Positions 53,183-62,046 of a stretch of 64,000 nucleotides of DNA are shown piece by piece. The translations under genes were made by a program, and so were the position numbers. This DNA is from Corynebacterium aurimucosum ATCC 700975. GTDB lineage: Bacteria; Actinomycetota; Actinomycetes; Mycobacteriales; Mycobacteriaceae. The notes under the pieces were generated by a model. That model was not told the DNA's origin. It saw only the letters and a program-made list of their open reading frames with translations, and searched no databases. Position 1 is the first letter of the stretch. Every line of letters begins with the position of its first letter. The stretch is taken from NCBI RefSeq assembly GCF_007672725.1, contig NZ_VDTC01000011.1, positions 1 to 64,000 of the forward strand, given 5' to 3'.

Positions 53183-53938
53183 TTAGATGTGGATGCCGCG
53201 CTCGCTGAACCACTCCACCGGGTCAACGGCTGCGCCGCCGCCCGGGTGAACCTCGAAGTGCAGGTGCGGGCCGGTGGAGTGGCCCTCGTTGCCGATGACG
53301 GAGATTTGGTCGCCGGCCTCGACGCGGTCGCCGACGTCGACCAGCAGCTGGTCGCTGGGCATGTGGCCGTAGACGGTGATGGTGCCGTCGTCGTGCTGGA
53401 TGCGGATCCAGTTGCCGAAGCCCTGGGCTGCGCCGGAGGAGATGACCTCTCCATCCATGACGGCGTAGATGGGCGTACCGATTGGGTTCGCCACGTCGAT
53501 GCCATTGTGGAAGGAACCCCAACGCGGTCCGAAGCCGGAGGTGAAGGTTCCGGAGGTCGGAAAGACCACGGTGTTACCGTTTGCGTCCTGGCTGCGGGTA
53601 GGGGTGAGGCCGGAGTGATCGCCTTGCGGCGCGAAGGCTTCAGCGAGTCCGGGAATGCTGGAGGGGTCGAGGACGATATCGAGGCCGTCCTGCGTGGAGT
53701 TGATCTCTGGAGTGGATGCCCCGTTGAGGGCCCCGGCCGTCGAAACGAGCAGCCCGGAGAATGCTTTGAAGAGGTCGGCCTTGGAGTCTTCCTTGACTTC
53801 GACGTCGTCGGCAGTCGGGCCCTGGCTGGACCCGTCGGAGACATCCACGCTTGCTGCCGGTTCGGCAGCGAACGCTGGGGCCGTCACGGTGGCGGTGGTG
53901 ACCGCCATGGCGGCGAGTGCGCTGAGCGTGCGCTTCAT
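53183..53938 (-). CDS. Secreted M23 peptidase (LytM domain) 1
   Basis: A 251-aa exported endopeptidase. A Sec signal (cleavage at AFAAEPA) is followed by a ~95-aa non-catalytic region and a complete LytM domain: FTSGFGPRWGSFHNGID (zinc His and Asp) and STGPHLHFEVHPGG (HxH). It should cleave peptide bridges in peptidoglycan. It converges on pcrA with a 4-nt gap and no terminator. C. glutamicum has M23 genes controlled by MtrA; GTAAC motifs occur upstream here. It is a paralogue of the gene at 58528. Confidence 0.92.
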   Translation of the reverse strand: MKRTLSALAAMAVTTATVTAPAFAAEPAASVDVSDGSSQGPTADDVEVKEDSKADLFKAFSGLLVSTAGALNGASTPEINSTQDGLDIVLDPSSIPGLAEAFAPQGDHSGLTPTRSQDANGNTVVFPTSGTFTSGFGPRWGSFHNGIDVANPIGTPIYAVMDGEVISSGAAQGFGNWIRIQHDDGTITVYGHMPSDQLLVDVGDRVEAGDQISVIGNEGHSTGPHLHFEVHPGGGAAVDPVEWFSERGIHI

Positions 53939-54240
53939 TACTTCACGTCCTTAAGTCCTGCGGTGGCTCGCTTCCGCCGTCGTAGCCGGCGGAAAGCCTG
54001 TGAGCGATAGGATGCGGCCATATCAGCCGCGTTGTGCCTCGAAGTCTGCGACACGCCGGTGCGGTTTCGGCCGTGTGCTGAGCTTCCGTGGCAACGAGAT
54101 ACAAACTATCCCGTGCTATCACCCTGCGCAATGCGCAAAAATGCAGGTAAATACAGGAATTGTTCGAAAACTATCGAACAGCCCAGCGTGTTACGTGTGT
54201 GAAAGAAGTGAAAATTGTTACAGGGGTAAAGTGAAGGTTT
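53939..54240 (-). promoter_or_regulatory. Long leader/promoter region of M23 gene 1
   Basis: No gene. GTAACA-like motifs (minus strand) lie near 54189 and 54219, possible MtrA sites. TTCCGCCG (53972-53979) and CGGCGGAA (53987-53994) form a perfect 8-bp hairpin just before the AAGGA ribosome site, so the mRNA leader may be structured. Confidence 0.35.
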
Positions 54241-54278
54241 AAAGAATGGGGGTAGGGGTTGGGGGTGTGAAAAGAGTT

Positions 54279-54308
54279 GTTCCCCGGCCGAAGGCTCGGT
54301 CGGGGAAC
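54279..54308 (-). terminator. Terminator of the PadR-ABC operon
   Basis: GTTCCCCG (54279-54286) and CGGGGAAC (54301-54308) with further pairing inside; on the minus strand AACTCTTTTC follows. Confidence 0.8.
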
Positions 54309-54323
54309 GGTGGGCCACGAAGG

Positions 54324-57019
54324 CTAGGTCAACGAACGCGACTCGCTGCGATCCCGTGCGGTGAGCGGGGCTGTCTTATCGCTGCGATTGACCGCGGCCG
54401 CTATAGCGGCGGCTATGAGCGGCACAACAAGCACGGCGAGGAACTGCCACCAATCCGGGGTGAAGTAGTCCTGCGGGCGCAGGCCATGTGGGGGCTCAGA
54501 GAAGGTGAAGGCGGACCTATCAGTGAAGAGGAACGTGCCAAGGTGTCCCGCGATCACTCCGAAGAGCATGCTTGCGGTGGCCACTATCCAGGTTTGCCAC
54601 GCGGCTACCTTGGACATCAGCGAGGGGTGCGCGCCAATCGACTGCAGCACGGTGCTTTCATGGCGCATGCTGTTAGCCGCATTGGCGATGATGAGCGCGA
54701 GCACGATGAGGCAGATAATTCCCATTCCTAGGCCGAGGTAGTAGCGGAAGCTCTCAGGGGAGGAGACACCGAACTCCAGTGAGTATCGCGACTGCGAAGC
54801 GCTCGCTGTTAGGTCTCGCAGCTCCTCTCGCTCTGCTTCGCTCGGCGCCTCATCCAACGCCAGGGCCTGGCCTACGTAGAAGGGCTTCATGTTCAGCTTT
54901 TGAGCGGCCTGCTGGCTAATCAGGACCACGTCACGATCCACGGTAGGCAAGGCCTCAACAACTGGCAGATCGGCGTTGTGGGCTCCGCTTGGCTCTTGAC
55001 TGTCGACGCGGTTATACGTCTTTACGGTTACCGTGCCGTGTGTCTTGTCCCCGACGTGGCTGCTGTGGGGGAGCACGATGCCGCCGGCCTCCAATGTTTG
55101 TGCCGCCGCGCGTCGATCCTCTTCCGAGTCGAACTGCCACAGCTCGAGCTGCGAGGAATCAGCTTGGATCATCCTGCTTTGATAGATCAACGGGCTATAA
55201 GGGAAGGTCGTCATCAACTCGTGCGCGCACTCTTGGCGGGCCTCCTCGGACTCATCGGTGCGCCGCCCTTGGTTGTCCACGAAGACTGCCCTCTCAACCG
55301 GTTTGCTGAGATCGACCTGTTCGCACTGGTAGTCAAATTCGGTGCTGAGCTCATAGAATTCACTATCGTCAGGAAGGCTAAAAGACGTGGTCCACGAGGG
55401 GAAAGCATAGAAGGAGTGCGTGCGAGCACCGGTAGCCTGCTGGATGGCCTTTACCGCTGCGCGTTCTTCCGACGTAGAAGTCTGCGTAGGTTGGTCAAAC
55501 GTCGTCTCCTCAATCAGCGCTGTGGTCTCCGGCATAACAAGCGCTTCTTCGGCTACGCTCTTTGCGCTATCGGTCATGACGCCTACACCAAACAGGGAGG
55601 CTGTGAAGGAGACCGATACGAGAGCGATGGACGTCGGCAAGGCATGCATGCTGCGCCGGGTAAGGCCGCGCCCGGCAAGGCGCAATGCGAGCGGGCCTCG
55701 GCGAGACAACAGGGAGCACAGGAAGACCAACGCTGGAGCGGAGGCGGCAACAGAAATGACTCCGAAGAGAGCGATGATCGTGGGAATGCCCGTGCCCCAC
55801 GAACTAAAGCTGAACAACACGAGCAGAAGCAGGAATACCGGGCCTATGGCCATCCACTTCCTAAAGCGCAGTAGGCGGTCGGGTGCTGCGCCCTGGATGG
55901 CAGTGGACAAGGCTCCGCGCTGCGCCAACCATGCAGGCACAATCGAGACGATGACGCAGCCGGCTACTGCCACCAGCCATGCAAGGGTTATGGCCAGGAG
56001 GGGGGGTGGGCTGCAAAGTCCGGGTAGCGGGCCGTCCACCACATCCACGAAGCCGACAGGCCAACAACCACGCCGATAGTTGCGCCGATGAGGCCCATCA
56101 GCAGGCCATAGGCCATCACGGCAAACATGATGTGGCGCGGCAGCGCGCCCTGGCTCGACATCAACGCGTACAGGCGGGTATTGCGGCCGGTAGCCAACGT
56201 GAAGACGGGCGCGAGAAGGAAAAGGATGAGCAATCCGGCGATGGCGTAGAGGCCGAAGAAGAAGAGCACGAAAAGAATGCTGCCCATGATGCCGCCGAAG
56301 GAATCTGGCGCCTGATCGCTTTTATGCGTTTCCCGCAGCTCCGGTGCTGAGATCTCGAGTCCGGCCTCGTGGGCACGTTCTGCGACGTCCTTGGTTAGCG
56401 GTGCATCTCCCACGATGAGCCAATTGGTGCGAGACGTGTCAGCGGGGTCGATGGAGGCGTCGTCGAGGGTGGGGGAGGTGACAAAGTCATAGTGCTCGGG
56501 CGCAATGGCGGCAACGGTGGCTTGGTGCTCACCCTTGAAAGCACTGTTGCGCACGGTAATGACATCACCAACGGAGGCGTCGATCTTGTGTGCTGAGGTT
56601 CGCGAAAGTACTGCCTGATTGGGGCCAAGGTCAAACTTGTCGACGGCCTCCCGTGCTAACTCCGGCGGATTCTCCGCGTCGAATTGGCTTAGCCATGAGC
56701 TGGTTGATTTGCCGGCATGGATGAGCGAGGTGTTGTCAAAGGTTGTGACCGGGCTGACGCTGAGGCCTTTTGGCAGCACCTGGGCGGCCAGGCGGGGAAC
56801 GTCTTCGTTGGCAATGTCCTGACGCTCGTTGCTCACCTGAAGGGACCGATCGGGCGAGCTCAAGGCTGCGGAGAGCCGTCCGGAGGAATTATCAAAGAGC
56901 GCAATTCCGATGACTAGGGCCACCGGCAAGGCAATGAGCATCACGGCGGCCAGAGTGCGCCATGGATGAAGCTTGAGATCACGCCTCGTCGGGCGGGTAG
57001 CGGCATTAATGCCGGACAT
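54324..57019 (-). pseudogene. FtsX/MacB-like ABC permease, frameshifted
   Basis: Two overlapping frames together make one ~900-aa permease. The upstream part (57019 to ~56000) has MSGINAATRPTRRDLKLHP, a first helix, an extracytoplasmic domain (~55-250) and three helices; it stops soon after AAHPPSWP. The downstream part resumes with PPLLAITLAWLVAVAG in another frame and contains the second half, with helices, a large extracytoplasmic domain and the final FtsX triplet of helices. The shift is at a run of seven C (minus strand of 56000-56006); eight would restore the frame. It may be a real inactivation, phase variation or a sequencing error. Starts 1 nt after the ATPase stop. Confidence 0.8.
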
Positions 57020-57020
57020 A

Positions 57021-57736
57021 TTAGCGCACCTCCTCGCCGGTGAGGCGCCCGTCGCGAACCATAACGACGCGGTCGGCCCAGCCCGCGAAACGCGGCTCGT
57101 GGGTGACCAGAATGCCGGAAGCACCGGCGTCGATACGCGCGCGTAGAACCTTCATGATCTCCTCGCCCGTCGAGGTATCCAAGGCACCGGTGGGCTCATC
57201 CGCGAGCAGAACTTTGCGCGGTCCAATGAGCGCGCGGGCAATCGCCACGCGCTGGGCCTGACCACCGGAGATTTCCTCGGGGAAGCGGTCAATGGTGCCG
57301 TCGAGGCCGACCTCGCTCAGCGCTTCCTCTGCTGCCTCACGGCACTGCGCAGGCGATAGGCCATCGAGTTCAAGGGGAAGGGAAACGTTTTCACCAACGG
57401 TCAGGGAAGAAACCAGGTTGAAGTGCTGAAACACGAGGCCCAAGTGGCGGCGTCGGGCAATTGCGGCCTTGGCTTTGGAGAGCTGGGAGGCATCGGCGCC
57501 GTCGAGAAGCACGCGTCCCGATGTCGGCGGTTGCAACAGTCCTGCGACGTTGAGCAGGGTGGATTTGCCGGAGCCGGAGGGCCCATGACGGCTACCAACT
57601 CGCCCGGTTGTAGCTGCAGGTTGACGGAATCCAGCGCGGTGACCTGGCGAGCGCCGCTGCCGAAGATACAGGTGATGTTTTCGAGTTCGAGCGGGAAAGG
57701 AATGTGCTGGGTGGTGGGCACGGAGTCGGGGGTCAT
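57021..57736 (-). pseudogene. ABC transporter ATPase, frameshifted at Walker A
   Basis: A MacB/LolD-type ATPase split over two frames. The N-terminal frame gives LELENITCIFGSGARQVTAL and PGELVAVMGP, then loses the reading frame at GGGCCCTCCGGC (near 57578-57586), where one base is missing; the other frame continues SGSGKSTLLN and gives a normal remainder with HLGLVFQHFNLV, ISGGQAQRVAIARALIG (signature) and VLLADEPTGALDTSTG. So only the Walker A region is broken. It overlaps the padR stop by ATGA and precedes the permease. Confidence 0.82.
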
Positions 57737-58275
57737 CGCGGGTCCTCCTCGGTAGTGGTTGGGTTGGTCAGAGATTCCACGCGGTCGAGCCAACGTGAGA
57801 GAGATTCCAAGTCGAAGATTTGGCGCTCCACGGCCAAGCGCTGGGCGCTGCGCTCCGCGGGCAATTCTGAGGCTCGGCGGTTGAGCTCGCGGAGCTGGCG
57901 AACGGTAGCGAAACGCTGGGCGTCAAGGACGGCGATAACGTCGACGTCGGAGCGCCGCGCAGCGAGTGACACCTTGAGCACGAGTTCATCGCGTTCGATG
58001 GCGTCGTTGTGCAAGGTGGACATCCACCACTGCGAGAGCTCTTCGCGGCCAGCGGAAGTGATGGCGTAGCTGGTGGCGCGGCGCCCAGTGGGGCCGGTGA
58101 GTTCGCCGTCGGTGGCGATGAGCCCATCGCGCTCTAAGCGGCTTAGGGTTTGGGCTACTTGGCCCATGTTGAGCGGCCAGAGGTTGTCGAAGGTCTCCGC
58201 AAAGCGGGTCTTGATGTGGCTGGCTGTGGAAGGTTGATCACTGAGCAGCGCGAGAACGGAGTGTTTGACGGACAT
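57733..58275 (-). CDS. PadR family transcriptional regulator
   Basis: A 180-aa PadR repressor. N-terminal winged helix: MSVKHSVLALLSDQPSTASHIK, GQVAQTLSRLERDGLIATDG, GRRATSYAITSAGREELSQWW. The C-terminal ~80 residues form the helical dimerisation domain. AGGAGGT upstream is a strong ribosome site. It is the first gene of the padR-ATPase-permease operon and overlaps the ATPase by 4 bp; such operons are typically induced by toxic or antimicrobial peptides. It looks intact. Confidence 0.9.
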   Translation of the reverse strand: MSVKHSVLALLSDQPSTASHIKTRFAETFDNLWPLNMGQVAQTLSRLERDGLIATDGELTGPTGRRATSYAITSAGREELSQWWMSTLHNDAIERDELVLKVSLAARRSDVDVIAVLDAQRFATVRQLRELNRRASELPAERSAQRLAVERQIFDLESLSRWLDRVESLTNPTTTEEDPR

Positions 58276-58321
58276 GGTCACCTCCTGCGCGGAGGACAAG
58301 GGGAGGATTAGTTCGGTGCAT

Positions 58322-58343
58322 ACCCGGTAAGTTACCGGGTAAC
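58322..58343. promoter_or_regulatory. PadR operator candidate, overlapping palindromes
   Basis: ACCCGGTAA-G-TTACCGGGT (58322-58340) is a perfect 19-bp palindrome with a one-base centre, and GTTACC-G-GGTAAC (58331-58343) overlaps it. It lies 47 bp upstream of padR, where an autorepressor would act. Confidence 0.65.
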
Positions 58344-58461
58344 TACTGGCTTGGCAAGAGGTTCCGGAACGGAGAGTGGCGCTTACCCCCGCCCGGTGTC
58401 CCGCGAGGTGGCGCGCGACCCTACGCGCCTGACCATCGGTGAGTGAAGTGAAATACACAAA

Positions 58462-58495
58462 AGGCGGCATAGAGCAGATTCGCTCTATGCCGCCT
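58462..58495 (-). terminator. Terminator of M23 gene 2
   Basis: AGGCGGCATAGAGC (58462-58475) pairs perfectly with 58482-58495 around a 6-nt loop; on the minus strand TTTTGTG follows. Confidence 0.9.
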
Positions 58496-58527
58496 ACGTG
58501 GTGTTGGAAGGTTTGGTCGCGTGAGTT

Positions 58528-59280
58528 TTAAGCGACGTCGATGCCGCGCTCTGCGAGCCACGGAACCGGGTCCACGGCACCTTCACCGGTGGGGTGAATT
58601 TCGAAGTGCAGGTGGGAGCCGGTGGAGAAGCCGAGGGAACCCATGCCGGCGATCTTCTGGCCAGCGTGGACGCGCTCGCCAACAGCGACGTCAAGGGTCT
58701 GCATGTGGCCGTAAACGCTCATGGAGCCGTCATCGTGCTTGATGCGGATCCACTGGCCGTAGCCGGAAGCCGGGCCGGAATCGATGACGGTTCCATCCAT
58801 AACGGAGAGGATCGGGGTGCCCACGGCATTAGCGATGTCGATGCCGGAGTGGAAGGAGCCCCAGCGGGGGCCGAAGCCCGAGGTGAAGGTACCTTCTGCC
58901 GGGCGGGCTACGGAAGGCGCGCGGTTTGCCTCATCGGCGGCGGCGCGGGCATCAGCGGCCTGAATGGCCTTGTCTAGCTGCGTGGACAGGTCAGCGACCG
59001 GCTTGGTTTCTGCGATCGAGAGGATCTGCGGTGCTGCGTCCTCAACGGCGGCCTGTGCGTCCTTGAGCGGATCGGTGTCTGCCTGCAAGGTGTAATCGAT
59101 GGACTGCGCCTTGGTCTCGCCGGTGCCGGCGGATTGGATGGTGCCTGCTGCGGCACCGCCAACGCCTGCGGTAGATACGGCACCAGCCGCGATGGTCATA
59201 ACCGCCAGACGCCCCTTCGCGGTCTGCGAGGTGGTGATTTTGCGGTGGCGACCTGCGCTTCGCTGAGTCTTGCTTCGCAT
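58528..59280 (-). CDS. Secreted M23 peptidase (LytM domain) 2
   Basis: A 250-aa exported endopeptidase. The N-terminus is long and basic (MRSKTQRSAGRHRKITTSQ) before a hydrophobic stretch (~24-48). A predicted coiled-coil/helical region (~75-120; AADARAAADEANR) precedes the LytM domain: FTSGFGPRWGSFHSGIDIA and STGSHLHFEIHPTG carry the zinc ligands. The catalytic domain is very similar to that at 53183, which indicates duplication. Upstream lies CTGTTAC-N9-GTAACAG. Confidence 0.92.
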   Translation of the reverse strand: MRSKTQRSAGRHRKITTSQTAKGRLAVMTIAAGAVSTAGVGGAAAGTIQSAGTGETKAQSIDYTLQADTDPLKDAQAAVEDAAPQILSIAETKPVADLSTQLDKAIQAADARAAADEANRAPSVARPAEGTFTSGFGPRWGSFHSGIDIANAVGTPILSVMDGTVIDSGPASGYGQWIRIKHDDGSMSVYGHMQTLDVAVGERVHAGQKIAGMGSLGFSTGSHLHFEIHPTGEGAVDPVPWLAERGIDVA

Positions 59281-59311
59281 GAACTCTTCTTCCGTCTTAA
59301 TTCACTATCGT

Positions 59312-59389
59312 CCAACCAAAATAATCGTTACGTCTAAATCTGGTTGGTTATCCGATTGTGACCTTCCTGTTACCAACGAGATGTAACAG
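59312..59389 (-). promoter_or_regulatory. Inverted repeats upstream of M23 gene 2
   Basis: CTGTTAC (59367-59373) and GTAACAG (59383-59389) form a perfect 7-bp inverted repeat, and CCAACCA (59312-59318) with TGGTTGG (59341-59347) another, in the 349-bp gap. GTAAC motifs fit MtrA-type control of cell-wall hydrolases. I see no gene in the rest of the gap up to 59629. Confidence 0.4.
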
Positions 59390-59629
59390 TAGCGTCTCGA
59401 CGGGTGCAGAGCAACCCGGATTGCAGTTTTTCTTCTGGATATACCGAAAGATTTCAACGTCATGATACGGCAGCTATTTACTGTGAATAAAGTAAACCTA
59501 TGGTCAGAGTGGCGGGGTGGTCGGTGAAGAGGGGGGCAGGAAAAGAACTCTCGCAGTGCTGTTGTTTCGGGGTGTACCGGATCAATTGGATCGGATATCG
59601 ACGTGCCACCCCCGGTGGGGGAGGCGCGC

Positions 59630-61360
59630 GTGGCAAAGTGGACGCCGATGAATAAGAACACGAGTCCCCAGTCCAGGACGTCAGCTCGCCCCCGCGCGCA
59701 TGTGCGTGGTCGTGGTGATAGCGCCGAGAGCTCAGAGCGAGGCTACAGGCGAGATCGCCGGGCTCCTGCTGAGCGCATTAAGGGAATTGAATCGGATAAG
59801 GCTCGCGCTCGTCGCGCGCAAGCCCCGACGACGCTGCGCGGGCGTATTCGCCGCATGCTTATCGTCGTCGGCGTCCCGCACCTCGTCGTGGTTCTGGGTA
59901 TTTTCGTGGTCGCTATCGCCGCACTCCTCCTCACCAGCTCTCCCTTCGCGTGGCTGAACACCATCGTGGGGGAGGCGTGGATGGTGTTTAACCTGGCTCC
60001 AATCCGGGCTGGCGGGATCGATATCGGTGTCCTACCTGTTCTTCCTGCCGCGTTCTTGGCCTGGCTGGTAGGCCGCCGCGTTCGAGCGGCGGTTAAGGAC
60101 AAGGTGAGTATTAATGACTTGCTTGTCCTGAGCTGTTGTGTGCTGGCGGTGCCGGTGGTTCTGACCATTATCGCGTGGCTGATGCTCTGGGATGCCGGAA
60201 AGGTTTATGACGTCTCTCCTCCGGAGTTGTATCGCGTTGTGCCCCGCATGCTCCTTCTGCATGCTGCTGCTCTCATCGGAGGCATGGGCCCGCGCTTGTG
60301 GAAGGCCTTGGCTAAGCGCAGCGGGGTTCCCCGCGTATTTGTCGACGCCGCTCAAATCGGCCTGAGCTACCTTGGCTACCTTGGCGCCGCAGGGCTGGTT
60401 CTCGTTGTGATTATGTGGGGGTGTGGCTGGTCGCGCCAGGCTGAGATGCTCGCTAGCTATCCGGTTCTCACAGCGATGGGGACCGTGGGGCTTTTCCTGC
60501 TAAGTATTCTGTATCTCCCGAATGCCGCTGTTGCTGCGGGGGCGGTGCTGAGCGGTTCGGAGCTGCACATTGGGGAAGGCACCAGCGTGAGTCTGTTCAG
60601 CGGCCACGTAGTTCCACTCCCGCCGCTGCCGTTGGCCGCAGCTGTTCCTCCTTCAATCAGCTCGTGGTTCGCGGTTTTCTTGGTTGTTCCAGTACTCGCT
60701 GCGGTGGCGGCGTTTTATCGTCGCCGAGCGCTGGTGTCTTTCCACGTAGCGCTTGTTGCAACCATCACTGTTGCTGTGTCCTCTCTCGTGGCGTACTACG
60801 CCGTGTCCGGCGCGCTAGGCGTGTACGGCTACACCGGGCCCGAACTCTGGACTGCGGTGGGCTTGAGCTCCCTGTGGTGCCTCGTCGTGGGGTGTGCATT
60901 TGCGACGTCTCAGGCGGTGTCCGCATGGCGCGCTCGCCGCGCTACCGTCCCGGCTGCTGAGGCAGAAGCCCCCGCGGCCGCCGAGGAGGCAACGACAGAC
61001 TCCACCGACACTGCTCAGCCGGAGCAGGATTCTGCAGTGCTTGGCGACGCCACCGCTGCCGAAGCGGAAGAAGCAGAGACTGACGCGGAGGAATCCAACC
61101 CCGACGAAGAAAGCGAAGCCGAGGCCGACGCTGAGGACGAAATAGAGGACGAGCAAGAGGGCCAGACTAAGGAGCAAGCTGAGGCACCAGTTGAGGAACA
61201 GGCCGAAAGCCAGACCGAAACCGACGTAATTGACGCAGAAGTCGTGGACGTAGAAAGTGCCGAAACCGAGGCTGAAACCGATGAGACCGCTGAAGCCACG
61301 GGGAAGCTCGACACAGACGCAGAGGAACACCAAGAAGCTGAAGGCCCCACAAAAGAGTAA
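59630..61360 (+). CDS. DUF6350 family multi-pass membrane protein
   Basis: A ~576-aa protein. A basic, disordered N-terminus (~1-85; rich in Arg and Ser) precedes about ten membrane helices (~90-440; VGVPHLVVVLGIFVVAIAAL opens) and a long, highly acidic Glu/Ala/Asp tail (~455-576). DUF6350 proteins are conserved before purN-purH in Actinobacteria; function unknown, an envelope or division role is suspected. The GTG at 59630 has GGAGG 5 nt upstream; an ATG at 59648 is an alternative. A GCTTGGCGACG repeat lies in the tail-coding part. Confidence 0.82.
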   Translation: MAKWTPMNKNTSPQSRTSARPRAHVRGRGDSAESSERGYRRDRRAPAERIKGIESDKARARRAQAPTTLRGRIRRMLIVVGVPHLVVVLGIFVVAIAALLLTSSPFAWLNTIVGEAWMVFNLAPIRAGGIDIGVLPVLPAAFLAWLVGRRVRAAVKDKVSINDLLVLSCCVLAVPVVLTIIAWLMLWDAGKVYDVSPPELYRVVPRMLLLHAAALIGGMGPRLWKALAKRSGVPRVFVDAAQIGLSYLGYLGAAGLVLVVIMWGCGWSRQAEMLASYPVLTAMGTVGLFLLSILYLPNAAVAAGAVLSGSELHIGEGTSVSLFSGHVVPLPPLPLAAAVPPSISSWFAVFLVVPVLAAVAAFYRRRALVSFHVALVATITVAVSSLVAYYAVSGALGVYGYTGPELWTAVGLSSLWCLVVGCAFATSQAVSAWRARRATVPAAEAEAPAAAEEATTDSTDTAQPEQDSAVLGDATAAEAEEAETDAEESNPDEESEAEADAEDEIEDEQEGQTKEQAEAPVEEQAESQTETDVIDAEVVDVESAETEAETDETAEATGKLDTDAEEHQEAEGPTKE

Positions 61361-61388
61361 AAATTCCGCGGTTCACGGCGGTAGCGGC

Positions 61389-61394
61389 TAGGCT
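61389..61394 (+). promoter_or_regulatory. -10 box of leaderless purN
   Basis: TAGGCT ends 7 nt before the GTG at 61402. Confidence 0.5.
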
Positions 61395-61401
61395 GTAGCG
61401 C

Positions 61402-62007
61402 GTGACTACACCGCATCAGCCCGCTGCTATTGCCCACCTCAACGTTGTTGTTCTGGTTTCCGGAACTGGCTCGCTATTGCAGGCCATCGTCGATGGCCAG
61501 GATGAGCATTACAGCGTCGTGAAAGTCATCGCGGACGTGCCTTGCCAGGGCATTGAGCGCGCGAGGGCGGCGGGAATTGCCACCGAAGTCGTAGAGATGG
61601 GCGCTGACCGCGCCGAATGGAACCAACGTCTGGTTGCCGCAGTGGATGCTGCGCAGCCAGACGTTGTTGTTTCTGCAGGCTTTATGAAGATCTTGGGCAA
61701 AGATTTCCTGGATCGCTTCGAAGGTCGCACCATTAATACCCATCCAGCGCTCTTGCCTGCTTTCAAAGGCGCGCATGGCGTACGCGATGCGCTGGCTTAT
61801 GGTGCCAAGGTCACAGGCTCGACCGTCCATTTCGTTGATGCCGGCGTCGATACCGGCTCCATCATTGCCCAGGAACCCGTCCGGATTCTGGCAGAGGATG
61901 ATGAGGCCAGCTTGCACGAGCGCATCAAAGTGGTCGAAAGAGAACTTATCGTTAGCGTTCTCCGCGCGGCGCGCGTGGAGGGCGAAGCACTCAGCATTCA
62001 GCTCTAA
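61402..62007 (+). CDS. purN: Phosphoribosylglycinamide formyltransferase
   Basis: A 201-aa GAR transformylase of purine synthesis (step 3), using 10-formyl-tetrahydrofolate. Signatures: VVLVSGTGSLLQAIVD (GAR phosphate loop), the catalytic Asn-His in NTHPALLPAFKGAHGV and the Asp in VDAGVDTGSIIAQEPV. GTG start after a leaderless-type box. purH follows after 39 nt, so the two form a purNH operon as in C. glutamicum. Confidence 0.96.
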   Translation: MTTPHQPAAIAHLNVVVLVSGTGSLLQAIVDGQDEHYSVVKVIADVPCQGIERARAAGIATEVVEMGADRAEWNQRLVAAVDAAQPDVVVSAGFMKILGKDFLDRFEGRTINTHPALLPAFKGAHGVRDALAYGAKVTGSTVHFVDAGVDTGSIIAQEPVRILAEDDEASLHERIKVVERELIVSVLRAARVEGEALSIQL

Positions 62008-62046
62008 TTAATTCATTACCGCAAGGAAGGCTTAAGTCCCCGTACC

